Source: Desulfurococcus mucosus DSM 2162
Lineage (GTDB): Archaea; Thermoproteota; Thermoprotei_A; Sulfolobales; Desulfurococcaceae
Direction of reading: 5' to 3'
DNA: 64,000 bases
NCBI RefSeq assembly: GCF_000186365.1
Contig: NC_014961.1
Coordinates: forward strand, 744,001 to 808,000
Shown one piece after another: positions 17,231 through 25,374 of this stretch (within the stretch, counting starts at the first letter, position 1; each line of letters starts with the position of its first letter). The notes under the pieces were generated by a model. That model saw nothing but the letters and a program-made list of their open reading frames with translations. It did no database searches and was not told where the DNA came from. The position numbers and the translations under genes were made by a program.

Positions 17231-19198
17231 CTAAACCGGTTTAAAACCTTTATCCAAAAACAGTCCACCAGCTGCGTCTCCACGAGGACCGGGAGTCCTG
17301 AGTATCCTTAGAGCCAGCACTATTGAAACGATAGCAAGCATGGCTCCAACTATAGCCAGGTATTTCACGAGCATTGTATTCGCCGACCCGCTGGATCCAC
17401 TGGTGTTATTAGTGCTTCCACCACCCCACTCCATGGAGGGCGTTGAGACGCTTACCTCCTGGGGAGGTGTAGTGAGCACACTAATGTTACCGGCTGAAAG
17501 CGCGAGCCTTACCACCATGCACATTGAGATTCCCATTGAGAATGCCTCCACGGCTGAAGAGTAGTCGCCGATGCCCATGGCCTCTAAGCCATACTCTCTG
17601 AAGAATCCTATCGTTGAGTACCTGTCGACACCATGGCAGAGATTTACCGATATGCTTGACTGAACACTTGCCACGGACTCCAGGCTGTTTTGCTCGAATG
17701 CCTGGTGGAGGGCGTAGAGTGACTCCCCAATAGAGTACACGGTGAACCCTAGCATGGTAAGGTTGTCGCTTGCAACCTGGGAATTTAGGAGGGTATAGTA
17801 GTCGGAGGCATCGTTTAAAGCCTGCGTGTTTCCGCCTACCTCGTTAATGAGTGCACTCACATACGAGTATACGGTGGATGAAAGCGCATAGAGGCTTCTA
17901 GTATTCATTGAAACCCGAGTCAGCGTTGCCGATTCATTGACGCTGATTGAAGACATGTTAAGGAATGCCTCAGCCTGCCTCGCATAGGAGAGAGTGTGAG
18001 CCAGGTACATTAGTTTCTCAGAGTCTGAGCTAGATGAAAGCGCATTAGCATAGTAGTAGCCGGCTCTGTAGTATATGGCCCTAGCTAGGGAGAGCCAGAG
18101 CACTGAATCCAATCCCCTGAACACTCCTACTTTGCCAAACTCCTCGCCAACCCTGAGAAGCGTTAAATTAACTGTGTTCACAACCATGTCAACACTGAGC
18201 TTGTTGGAGAGTACGTCGGCTAGGAGTCCATAATACATGGCACCACTGTAGAGGTCGAGTCCCTTCATGAAGACGTAGGCTGGACGCGTATCCTTGGCAG
18301 AGTAGAGGGTTGAGAGAGTCGTGTTCAAGCTGCTGAGTGCTGTGAGCAAGGAGCCCTTGTAGAAGGGGTTTCTAACGTCTTCAGCCTTAGAAAACGCGTC
18401 GCTTATCAATGTAGTCAGCTCGCCCAGAAGGCTGTCAACGACTCCACTAGGCACATTGTATTGGAGTTGAGCATATGTGGATCCCGAGATGTTGACCCCG
18501 GTGAAATATGTGAAAGCATCGAAGACCGACTTTACCTCTATGACGGATACATTAATGCTCCTACCGTATTCAACGAGATCTATGCTCTTGTAAACCACTC
18601 TTCTCACAACACCCCATGGGAGACGCGTCTCCTGGATAACAGGGTACTGGTATTGGCGCTGACCGAAAGGTATGAGAAACATCTTAAAGCCGTTGGAAGC
18701 CGCTGCATCAAGCTTCTCCTTCAACCCGCCCACGGGTCCTATCGTGCCGTCTGGGTTTATCATTCCAGTCATGGTTACCCATGGTTGAAGAGACCTATTA
18801 GTCAACAATGAGAGAAACCCTATGGTCATGAGCCCTCCGGAACTAGGGCCCCCTATTATCGGCGTACTTGACTCTGTAACAACATAGTAATCAAACTCGT
18901 CGAATGGAACCCCGGCGATAAGTGATGCAACATAGGCTGCTATTCTAGCTGCTCCCTGGGTATCGAGCTCGGTGTAGGGTAGAGCTGAGAAGAACACCCG
19001 GCCGTTACCGGGATACGCCACTATCAGAGTCGTCTTGGATAACACGCCCTGACCACTACCAGACACGGCTGGTGCATAGACATCGATGGACTTCACGTAA
19101 CTGTAGCCAAGCAGCCTGGACTCCCCTACTGCCATGGGTGTACAAAGGAACAGTGTGACGAGCACGAGTACAGGGATCACCACGGTGCGCCAGGGCAT
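17231..19198 (-). CDS. Secreted, membrane-tethered Lon-like (S16) serine protease
   Basis: About 655 aa. A signal peptide (residues 1-25, VVIPVLVLVTLFLCTPMAVG) leads to a Lon proteolytic domain without any ATPase domain: GGPSSGGLM near residue 119 holds the catalytic Ser and GPVGGLKEKLDAAASNG near 158 the catalytic Lys. Residues 240-590 are a long helical region, then a Ser/Gly/Asn-rich linker and one C-terminal transmembrane helix (LAIVGAMLAIVSIVLALRIL). This is the extracellular ATP-independent Lon-like type of archaea. ATG 19198 is chosen because GGGTGA precedes it at 5 nt; GTG 19207 is possible. It sits next to HtpX, forming an envelope proteolysis pair. Confidence 0.82.
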   Translation of the reverse strand: MPWRTVVIPVLVLVTLFLCTPMAVGESRLLGYSYVKSIDVYAPAVSGSGQGVLSKTTLIVAYPGNGRVFFSALPYTELDTQGAARIAAYVASLIAGVPFDEFDYYVVTESSTPIIGGPSSGGLMTIGFLSLLTNRSLQPWVTMTGMINPDGTIGPVGGLKEKLDAAASNGFKMFLIPFGQRQYQYPVIQETRLPWGVVRRVVYKSIDLVEYGRSINVSVIEVKSVFDAFTYFTGVNISGSTYAQLQYNVPSGVVDSLLGELTTLISDAFSKAEDVRNPFYKGSLLTALSSLNTTLSTLYSAKDTRPAYVFMKGLDLYSGAMYYGLLADVLSNKLSVDMVVNTVNLTLLRVGEEFGKVGVFRGLDSVLWLSLARAIYYRAGYYYANALSSSSDSEKLMYLAHTLSYARQAEAFLNMSSISVNESATLTRVSMNTRSLYALSSTVYSYVSALINEVGGNTQALNDASDYYTLLNSQVASDNLTMLGFTVYSIGESLYALHQAFEQNSLESVASVQSSISVNLCHGVDRYSTIGFFREYGLEAMGIGDYSSAVEAFSMGISMCMVVRLALSAGNISVLTTPPQEVSVSTPSMEWGGGSTNNTSGSSGSANTMLVKYLAIVGAMLAIVSIVLALRILRTPGPRGDAAGGLFLDKGFKPV

Positions 19199-19262
19199 CA
19201 GGGTCACCCATCATATCCGAGACAGGCTTGGAGTCGGTATTAATGCTTTCGCAGATTACAAC

Positions 19263-19440
19263 TGGAAGCCTCGTCTTTCAAGGCGGGTGATGAGGAGTTT
19301 AAATGTAGTGCGGGTGTTAAGTACTGTCCTCCTCCCCGCCCTGAAAGGCGAGGCTTTCTTTCACGGTAAACCCGGGGAGATGCGGGGAACCAGTGAACCC
19401 CAAAAGGAAACCCTCACCCTTCAGGATGAGGAGGTTGGCG
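19263..19440 (+). mobile_element. Element B: rearranged IS200/IS605-like element
   Basis: A left-type module (19264-19310, with CCTCGTCTTTCAAGGCGGG and GTTTAAAT) is followed by an inverted left module (19334-19371) that matches element A positions 15298-15335 at 37 of 38 bases on the opposite strand. The inverted copy runs directly into a right module: GTAAACCCGGGGAGATGCGG then GGAACCAGTGAACCCC, ending with hairpin CCTCACCCTTCAGGATGAGG plus AGG. This looks like two left ends joined head to head on one right end. The 365-bp gap 19208-19572 otherwise holds only the C/D box sRNA. Confidence 0.55.
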
Positions 19441-19483
19441 GATTAAGCCTTCATGGATGATTCATCTGGTAGGCAGCATGAAG

Positions 19484-19492
19484 CTATTTAAC
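19484..19492 (+). promoter_or_regulatory. TATA-like box of the C/D box sRNA
   Basis: CTATTTAAC lies about 27 bp before the predicted 5' end of the sRNA near 19513, the expected archaeal spacing. Confidence 0.45.
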
Positions 19493-19512
19493 ATTGGTTG
19501 TCCATTGGTATC

Positions 19513-19570
19513 CGTGGTGATGATGCCGACATAGCCTGATGACGTGATGATGGGTCGATTGACTGATTAA
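19513..19570 (+). ncRNA. C/D box sRNA (2'-O-methylation guide)
   Basis: All four boxes are perfect and canonically spaced: C box GTGATGA 19517-19523, 12-nt guide TGCCGACATAGC, D' box CTGA 19536-19539, 4-nt spacer, C' box GTGATGA 19544-19550, 12-nt guide TGGGTCGATTGA, D box CTGA 19563-19566. Archaeal C/D sRNAs assemble with L7Ae, Nop5 and fibrillarin and methylate the target base paired with the fifth guide base upstream of D or D'. Predicted targets are GCTATGTCGGCA and TCAATCGACCCA. The transcript would end 2-3 nt short of the convergent phosphoesterase stop codon. Confidence 0.85.
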
Positions 19571-19572
19571 TC

Positions 19573-20475
19573 CTACTCGAAGGAGCATAGTATGTGAGCG
19601 GTTTCAATATCCCTGAACTCCACCACGGCTACCTCTACATTATCTTCAACGTACCTGTCTATATCCAGGAGCTCTGTGGCCGATGTGGAGTCCATGAGTC
19701 GCGAGGTAGCTTGATCCACGGATCCCAGGTTCACCCATGTAATCAACCCTGTTTTCTCGAGCAGAGTGTGCTTCCTCACTATCGGTGAAAGATAGTCATC
19801 CCTGTTCAAGGAGACATTTATGCCTGGATGATACGGGCCTGTCGCAGGCATGACGACTAAGAGCCCCCCTGTCTCTAAGGGTATCTTCATAAACACGGGG
19901 AACCTGTAAGAGCCGAGGCATTTAAGACTTGGGTGTTCATGACCTATAACCACGATGTCCCTGCCGGCTACATCCACGTCTTCATGCCCGTGAACTATCA
20001 GTATCCTTCGGGAGTCAGCGGTGACTTCAATCGAGTTCACGAGTTCAACGTTCAGCCTTCTCAAAACCGGTTTCAGGTAGTTGTCATGATTGCCCCTTAC
20101 CACCTCGACCTCACGAATACCTTTCTCCCTGAGCCAGGTGACGAATTCCACTACTTCGTCCCTCTCCTGCCTGAGCAGCCTGTCAAACGCGTGCTTCAGG
20201 TCACCGTTTACTACAACCCTATCTATGTCGAGCACGCTACTGGCTTTGACAAGGTACTCTATGGCTCGCCTCAACTGGATCCTCGGCAGGAATACGCCGG
20301 CGTAGCTGCTGCTTCCTCTAAGACTATAGGTCAGGCCCCTTGAAGCAGCTTCCTCGAATCCCAAGTGTAGATCCGCCATTACAAGCATCTTGTGCTGTGG
20401 AATGTAGAGGAAGGGGGTTCCAGCAACAACATATAAGCCTGTATCAACCCCCTTCACCAGCGGCCTCAGCACCAT
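19573..20475 (-). CDS. Calcineurin-like metallophosphoesterase
   Basis: 300 aa. The five metal motifs of the superfamily are seen in order: MADLHLGFEE (near residue 34), VVNGDLKHAFD (near 89), EVVRGNHDNYL (near 119), IVHGHED (near 156) and VIGHEHPSL (near 171). It is of the archaeal SbcD/Icc-like cytosolic type and could be a phosphodiesterase or nuclease; the substrate is not known. The gene stands alone between a C/D sRNA and tRNA-Lys. No signal peptide is seen. Confidence 0.85.
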   Translation of the reverse strand: MVLRPLVKGVDTGLYVVAGTPFLYIPQHKMLVMADLHLGFEEAASRGLTYSLRGSSSYAGVFLPRIQLRRAIEYLVKASSVLDIDRVVVNGDLKHAFDRLLRQERDEVVEFVTWLREKGIREVEVVRGNHDNYLKPVLRRLNVELVNSIEVTADSRRILIVHGHEDVDVAGRDIVVIGHEHPSLKCLGSYRFPVFMKIPLETGGLLVVMPATGPYHPGINVSLNRDDYLSPIVRKHTLLEKTGLITWVNLGSVDQATSRLMDSTSATELLDIDRYVEDNVEVAVVEFRDIETAHILCSFE

Positions 20476-20525
20476 GACCCGTGATACCTCTTCAAAGCAT
20501 CCCTGGGGATTAAGGAATAGTGAAG

Positions 20526-20599
20526 CGGGCCCGCCGGGATTTGAACCCGGGACCTACGGGTTAAGAGCCCGCCGCTCCACCAGGCTGAGCTACGGGCCC
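20526..20599 (-). tRNA. tRNA-Lys (anticodon CTT)
   Basis: The 74-nt sequence folds as a complete cloverleaf: acceptor stem GGGCCCG/CGGGCCC, D arm GCTC...GAGC, anticodon stem GCGGG/CCCGT with loop CTCTTAA, and T arm CCGGG-TTCAAAT-CCCGG. The loop gives anticodon CTT, reading the lysine codon AAG; the discriminator is G. There is no intron and CCA is not encoded. A TATA-like box ATATTTAAAA lies about 33-42 bp upstream. Confidence 0.95.
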
Positions 20600-20631
20600 A
20601 CGCCTATTCAATAACCATAAGCAAGCGTGGT

Positions 20632-20642
20632 TTTTAAATATT
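20632..20642 (-). promoter_or_regulatory. TATA box of tRNA-Lys
   Basis: Minus-strand ATATTTAAAAA, some 33-43 bp before the tRNA 5' end at 20599, so a short 5' leader would need RNase P processing. Confidence 0.5.
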
Positions 20643-20749
20643 TCACGGCTTACTCGACGCAGCCAGCAATCTGGAGGCAGTGATAGGGTCACGCCATCCC
20701 TGTTTAAATAGTGGAAGCCAGGATAGTTGGTTCAGGGGAAGGTTTAACC

Positions 20750-21385
20750 TTGTCTACCAACCAGAGGAAAACCCGCTCCAGGAAGCTCACCGAGTTCATG
20801 GCACCGAAGAGCAGGGCAAGCGAGGAGCCAAGGGAACCTCAACCCCAGCCCAAGGAGAGCGGGCAGCAAGAGCGCCAGGAAACCGGTATCGATGAAATCA
20901 AAGAGATTATCTTAAGGAAGACGAGGGCTGCTCAGAAGAGCAGTAGGGATGCAGTGAACAGGGAAACTGTTGAAACACCTGTACAGGATAATGTGAACGG
21001 GAAGATCATGAGCACAATAGAGGCCATAGCTGCATCCAGCCATGTGAGAATCGTTGAGTGCGATCAGCAGGGGGTGTGCAACGATGGCAGGAGAATTGGG
21101 GAAGTATTCACAGATGAATACGGGCTTAAACGTCAACGAGGCTTCATCAACACGACCCGGCTACCAATATTTCTCGACTTCATTGTAGAGGAGGCTGAGG
21201 CAAACCCGGTGTTGAAGAAGGCCTACGTTGTTAGAACCGCTAGGGGCTCGCTTGCACTGGTTCCAGACGACTTCATATGTGAGCTTAACTCCCGATACGG
21301 AATAATTGTTTCATCCATGGATAAATGCGTCAACTACCGGAGTAACCCGTGGAGAGAGAGGAATAGGGCCCCGAGGAAAAAATAG
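20750..21385 (+). CDS. Hypothetical protein with basic, low-complexity N-terminal half
   Basis: About 211 aa, no family recognised. Residues 1-90 are rich in R, K, E, Q and P and look disordered. Residues 95-200 look folded (SHVRIVECDQQGVCNDGRRI, FLDFIVEEAEANPVLKKAYV, DDFICELNSRYGIIVSS). A TATA box TTTAAATA (20703-20710) touches an in-frame GTG at 20711, so that GTG cannot be the start; TTG 20750, 7 nt after GGGGAAGG, fits. The basic tail may bind nucleic acid. It converges with a small gene on the other strand. Confidence 0.6.
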   Translation: MSTNQRKTRSRKLTEFMAPKSRASEEPREPQPQPKESGQQERQETGIDEIKEIILRKTRAAQKSSRDAVNRETVETPVQDNVNGKIMSTIEAIAASSHVRIVECDQQGVCNDGRRIGEVFTDEYGLKRQRGFINTTRLPIFLDFIVEEAEANPVLKKAYVVRTARGSLALVPDDFICELNSRYGIIVSSMDKCVNYRSNPWRERNRAPRKK

Positions 21386-21400
21386 TATTGCGGTTTAATC

Positions 21401-21763
21401 TTAGGCTGCAGGCCTGTAAAGGGCCTCCTTCACATCGATATCCATTAACCTCGGCGTCCTCTTGCGGCGTCTACGCTTCACGCCCGTTGGCTCCCACTTC
21501 ATGTCAGGTGTTCCAAGGCTTCCATCAGGGAACTCTATTATCTTCTTCAACGCTAGTAGGTGATTCACTGCTCTCCGAACCCTGTCCTCGCCGGCTATCC
21601 CGCTGAACTCCCTCACCAGTTCCTGGAAGAACACTGGCCTACCCTTGTTCCGTATTGCATCGTACACGGCGTCGGGGAGTTCGAAGTCCCTTGGAGCTAT
21701 CTCGATCAATATATCGGTATCCTCATACACTACTTTACTCTTCCGAACCATACTCTTCACCAT
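21401..21763 (-). CDS. Small conserved protein, probable winged-helix type
   Basis: About 120 aa. The C-terminal half has the pattern of a winged helix (FFQELVREFSGIAGEDRVRR, then AVNHLLALKKIIEFPDGSLG) and ends in a basic patch, GVKRRRRKRTPR. The start ATG at 21763 is chosen over an upstream in-frame codon at 21832 because a TATA box (21786-21796, GTTTATATATT on the minus strand) lies only 25-30 bp before it, giving a leaderless mRNA; the longer reading would run through the promoter. Function unknown; a small DNA-binding protein is plausible. Confidence 0.65.
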   Translation of the reverse strand: MVKSMVRKSKVVYEDTDILIEIAPRDFELPDAVYDAIRNKGRPVFFQELVREFSGIAGEDRVRRAVNHLLALKKIIEFPDGSLGTPDMKWEPTGVKRRRRKRTPRLMDIDVKEALYRPAA

Positions 21764-21785
21764 TTTAATTCTATGTGGGATAGCA

Positions 21786-21796
21786 ATATATAAACT
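21786..21796 (-). promoter_or_regulatory. TATA box deciding the start of the small winged-helix gene
   Basis: GTTTATATATT on the minus strand, 23-33 bp before ATG 21763. It excludes the longer upstream start at 21832. Confidence 0.6.
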
Positions 21797-21931
21797 TTTT
21801 TCAGTATTCAATCCCACTAAGACAGGCTTCAAGGGAGCTAGGGCTCAGGGAACACCCATACAGAAACCTATGGTACCCATGCGTGTCGACATGGTGCATC
21901 AGGCGTCACGGGATAGTTCATAGTATATATA

Positions 21932-21942
21932 TCCATACATAC
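21932..21942 (+). promoter_or_regulatory. TATA box of the iorAB operon
   Basis: AGTATATATAT lies about 27-36 bp before the ATG at 21968; the tandem CCATACATA motif between them (21942-21959) may be part of the control region. Confidence 0.5.
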
Positions 21943-21967
21943 CATACATAGAGAACGGTGTAAGGTC

Positions 21968-23881
21968 ATGAACCCTCTGCTCGCTGGAAGAGGCGAGAAG
22001 GTACTGCTCATGGGGAACGAGGCTATAGCAAGAGCCTCCCTGGAGGCAGGGATATGCGTCGCCACCGCGTACCCTGGTACTCCTTCAACAGAGATAATTG
22101 AGGCCCTGAGTGAGGTTGCAGGCGAGTGCGGGATATATGTCGAGTGGAGTATTAATGAGAAGGTAGCCTTTGAAACAGCATATGGAGCCGCGATAACCGG
22201 TGTGAGAAGCCTTACCGCGATGAAACATGTCGGCGTAAACGTCGCCTCAGACATATTGATGAGCAGTGCTTACTCTGGGGTGAAAGCCGGCTTCGTAGTG
22301 GTCTCAGCCGACGATCCAGGTGCACACAGTAGCCAGAATGAGCAGGACAACAGGTGGTACGGGATGCTTGCACACATACCGGTGGTCGAACCCAGTAGTG
22401 CAAGGGACGCTTACTATCTAACCAAAGAGGCGTTCGAGCTAAGCACGAGGTACGAGCACCCGGTTATCCTTAGAACCACTACAAGAGTCAGCCACACGAG
22501 GCAGCCAGTGGAATTAAACGGAGACATACTGCGGGAAAAGAAGTGTACAGGAGTATTCGACAAGGATCTAGATAGATGGGTGCTTGTTCCAGCCAATGCG
22601 AGGAAGCTGAAGACACGTGTGGTAGGGATCTGGGAAGCCGTGATGAATAACGAGGGGAGGGAGCCGTTCATACGTGTAATTAACCCGGGCATGAAGCGTG
22701 TTGTCGTTGCAAGCGGCATAAGCTATACGCATGCAGAGGAAGCACTCAGGCTTCTCGACTCGTTGAACAATGTGACACTTGTCAAAGTATCGCTCCCGGT
22801 TCCACTGCCACCCAAGCCGATCTCAAGCGTGCTGAAAGACGCTGAGGAAGCACTCGTCGTCGAGGAACTAGACCCCGTAGTGGAAATGCAGGTGAAGAAC
22901 ATTGTGGCTGATGAAGGCCTAGATGTAAGGGTCCACGGCAGGAACCTTGTGCCAGGGAACGGTGAGCTCTCAGTGGACAGGGTTCTCACACCCATAGCAA
23001 AGTTCCTTGGGAAGGATACTGCGACCCCATGGCGGGGAGTAGGGGAAGTCTCGCTTAACCCCCCTATACCTCCACGACCCCCTGTTCTCTGCGCAGGTTG
23101 CCCGCATAGAAGCACCTATTACATTGTTAAAGTAGCCCTCAACAAGGCTGGTGTGAGAGATGCCGTGTTCACAGGCGACATCGGATGCTACACGCTGGGG
23201 TATCAGAAGCCCTTCGAAACCCAGATGACATGCTTCGAGATGGGCGGCAGCCTGGGCATCGCTCATGGATTTGGAAAAGTGTTGCGTCAAACCGTGATAG
23301 CCGTGATAGGTGATTCCACATTCTTCCACGCAGGCATCCCCCCGGCGATAAACATAGTTTACAATAACTCAAGGGTTATCCCGCTAGTGCTCGATAACTC
23401 GACAACAGCGATGACGGGTCATCAACCACACCCCGGCACTGGTGTAACTGCAATGGGTCTAGAGACCAGGAGAATTCTCCCAGAGGATATACTGAGGGAA
23501 GCAGGCTTCAAGACCGTGGTTATCAATCCGTTGAGAGTCAAGGAGTCGATAGACCTTCTTACCCAGGCGTTAAAGGACTACTTGAAGGGTGAGAGGATAG
23601 CTATAGTCTCCAGGATGAGGTGCGCCCTGGAAGTACTGCGGGATGCCAGGAGGAGAAGAGTCGTGCTCCCCGTGTACACGGTTATTGAGGACAAGTGTAC
23701 AGGGTGCAATGCGTGCATCAACCTGACGGCATGCCCAGCCATAGTTATACCCACTGGATCCAGGAAGCCTGTCATACTGGAAGAGCTGTGCGCCGGGTGC
23801 GGTCTCTGTGCATCAATATGTCCATTCAAAGCCATATCGGTGAAGAACCAGCCGAGCACCGAATGGGAGAAGCTGTGGTGA
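21968..23881 (+). CDS. iorA: Indolepyruvate:ferredoxin oxidoreductase, alpha subunit
   Basis: 637 aa, the usual length. The N-terminal pyruvate-oxidoreductase domain has ATAYPGTPSTEI (about residues 37-48) and the thiamine-diphosphate domain has GDIGCYTLGY and VIGDSTFFHAG (about 395-460). The C-terminus carries two ferredoxin-type clusters: CTGCNACINLTACP and CAGCGLCASICPFKA. The enzyme oxidises aryl pyruvates made by transamination of aromatic amino acids to aryl-acetyl-CoA, reducing ferredoxin. The gene is followed 5 bp later by iorB. It links amino-acid fermentation to the ferredoxin-driven membrane complexes elsewhere in the window. Confidence 0.94.
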   Translation: MNPLLAGRGEKVLLMGNEAIARASLEAGICVATAYPGTPSTEIIEALSEVAGECGIYVEWSINEKVAFETAYGAAITGVRSLTAMKHVGVNVASDILMSSAYSGVKAGFVVVSADDPGAHSSQNEQDNRWYGMLAHIPVVEPSSARDAYYLTKEAFELSTRYEHPVILRTTTRVSHTRQPVELNGDILREKKCTGVFDKDLDRWVLVPANARKLKTRVVGIWEAVMNNEGREPFIRVINPGMKRVVVASGISYTHAEEALRLLDSLNNVTLVKVSLPVPLPPKPISSVLKDAEEALVVEELDPVVEMQVKNIVADEGLDVRVHGRNLVPGNGELSVDRVLTPIAKFLGKDTATPWRGVGEVSLNPPIPPRPPVLCAGCPHRSTYYIVKVALNKAGVRDAVFTGDIGCYTLGYQKPFETQMTCFEMGGSLGIAHGFGKVLRQTVIAVIGDSTFFHAGIPPAINIVYNNSRVIPLVLDNSTTAMTGHQPHPGTGVTAMGLETRRILPEDILREAGFKTVVINPLRVKESIDLLTQALKDYLKGERIAIVSRMRCALEVLRDARRRRVVLPVYTVIEDKCTGCNACINLTACPAIVIPTGSRKPVILEELCAGCGLCASICPFKAISVKNQPSTEWEKLW

Positions 23882-23886
23882 CACCT

Positions 23887-24486
23887 ATGAAGACCCGTTT
23901 CAACCTAGTGTTAATTGGTGTTGGCGGCCAAGGTATAATAACGCTGGGAAGGCTCATCGGCCTCGGGTGCATGCATAGAGGCGTTGATGTAAGTGTCGCA
24001 GAGGTACATGGAATGAGCCAGAGAGGGGGAAGCGTAGTGGTGCATGTAAGGATAGGTGAGGGCGAAAGCCCCATAATACCTGTGGCCGGGGCTCACAGTA
24101 TTATAGCGATGGAGATGCTTGAGAGCGTGAGAAGCCTAGTGTACGCCAACAATGATACCACACTAGTGATCAACGACTTCCTGTGGCCTCCACCACTCTC
24201 AAAGTACCCGTCACGGGAGGCCATACTTACCGCTATATCTGGGAAAGGCTTAAGGCACTACGTGTATGATGCTAACAAGGCAAGCATGGAAGTAACCGGG
24301 TCACCGATCTCATCGAATGTCGCACTACTAGGGTTCACGCTAGCCGTAGATAAAGAACTCTCTAAATACATAAGTCTAGAGGATGTAGAGTGGGCTATTG
24401 GCAGAGCCTTCAGGGGAGCAGTGGCAGAGATCAATAAAAGGCTCCTCAGGAAATCATATGAGGATGGGTTGAAGAATGCAACATGA
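23887..24486 (+). CDS. iorB: Indolepyruvate:ferredoxin oxidoreductase, beta subunit
   Basis: 199 aa, the expected size for the gamma-type partner domain of 2-oxoacid oxidoreductases. It starts FNLVLIGVGGQGIITLGRLI (residues 5-24) and has AEVHGMSQRGGSVVVHVRIG (about 40-59), both hallmarks of IorB. ATG 23887 follows the iorA stop by 5 bp; in-frame GTG codons at 23875 and 23878 overlap iorA and are alternatives. The subunit completes the alpha-beta enzyme in the cytoplasm. Confidence 0.93.
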   Translation: MKTRFNLVLIGVGGQGIITLGRLIGLGCMHRGVDVSVAEVHGMSQRGGSVVVHVRIGEGESPIIPVAGAHSIIAMEMLESVRSLVYANNDTTLVINDFLWPPPLSKYPSREAILTAISGKGLRHYVYDANKASMEVTGSPISSNVALLGFTLAVDKELSKYISLEDVEWAIGRAFRGAVAEINKRLLRKSYEDGLKNAT

Positions 24487-24673
24487 CAGCCTCCTCGGGC
24501 TACTTGAGGAAGCGATAGACCTCATCGATAAACTAGAGAAAACAGTCTACGCCCTAGAGCCAGGGAGCCAGGTAACCCCTGGAACAGTGTATCAGTTATA
24601 CAGTAATCTAGTGTTGTTAAGGGAGAAGATAGTGGAGGCCAGGCTGAAGGCCTCATCCTGTGTAGAAGAATAG
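24476..24673 (+). CDS. Small helical protein at the end of the ior operon
   Basis: 65 aa, overlapping the end of iorB by 11 bp and starting at ATG 24476. The sequence is two amphipathic helices (LLGLLEEAIDLIDKLEKTVY and VYQLYSNLVLLREKIVEARL) joined by a Pro-Gly turn, ending Cys-Val-Glu-Glu. No family recognised. The overlap and good coding pattern argue it is real; it may bind or stabilise the oxidoreductase, by position only. Confidence 0.55.
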   Translation: MQHDSLLGLLEEAIDLIDKLEKTVYALEPGSQVTPGTVYQLYSNLVLLREKIVEARLKASSCVEE

Positions 24674-24698
24674 TTTTCACGGTATAAGGCCTCCCATG

Positions 24699-25163
24699 TC
24701 AATAACCATATGTTACAGAGCCCAAATACTCCACTTCAACCATGTAAGAATGCGGATCCATGAACAATATGTGGGATGCACTCACCTTCCTGACACCGCT
24801 CATGGCTGAGGAAACCCATTCATGGGTTCTGAGCTCGTTCACCATGACTCTACGGGTGTAGGCCTTCCGAGCTTTAAGGTAGCCAACTATTACCGGGTGC
24901 CTGCCACCAATTAGGATTGCTGTTCCACAGTACATGTTGTTAATCACTATGGGACCCCCACTACTTGCGACCACGCATGTGTCCCCTGCAAGCAACCACA
25001 CTTTTCCCCTACCATGTAGCAAGAGATTCTCCCCGGTAGCAAGCCTCACCGAGAACCAACCGCTCACCAAAATGTTCTCAGCATGTACCACCTGCTCCCG
25101 TACCACTCCGACTAGCACTTTCTCCCCATGAATGCCCCCACCGTCCTCAGGCATGCTTCGCAT
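24699..25163 (-). CDS. Hypothetical beta-rich protein
   Basis: 154 aa, unrecognised. The sequence alternates short hydrophobic strands and turns (ENLLLHGRGKVWLLAGDTCV, SGGPIVINNMYCGTAILIGG), suggesting an all-beta fold such as a beta-helix or jelly roll; no signal peptide or membrane helix. Starts are ATG 25163 or ATG 25154. It converges on the ior operon. The 211-bp gap to the next gene shows nothing I recognise. Confidence 0.5.
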   Translation of the reverse strand: MRSMPEDGGGIHGEKVLVGVVREQVVHAENILVSGWFSVRLATGENLLLHGRGKVWLLAGDTCVVASSGGPIVINNMYCGTAILIGGRHPVIVGYLKARKAYTRRVMVNELRTHEWVSSAMSGVRKVSASHILFMDPHSYMVEVEYLGSVTYGY

Positions 25164-25374
25164 TTACCTGTACACCATGCTGGATAATTAATTGATGAAG
25201 GCCGTGAATAAAGGTTAAACCGGGTCAGCCCCAGGCTTAGGCTCTATGAATCTGACCTAGAAGAACCCGGGCACATATAGCCTGCTCCGACAGTTAAAGG
25301 GGAAGCAAGCATAGTCCTCATAGGACAGGAGGCTGGTCAACTATAGGGTTAAGTATTCAACACGGAGTATCTAG

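Noticed and set aside
20711-20749. Longer N-terminus (GTG 20711) for the hypothetical protein
   Set aside because: The TATA box ends at 20710, so this codon cannot be in the transcript; TTG 20750 has a good ribosome site.
25186-25240. TTGATGA in the gap before the Fe-S protein gene, as a C/D sRNA C box
   Set aside because: No CTGA at guide distance and no second box set.
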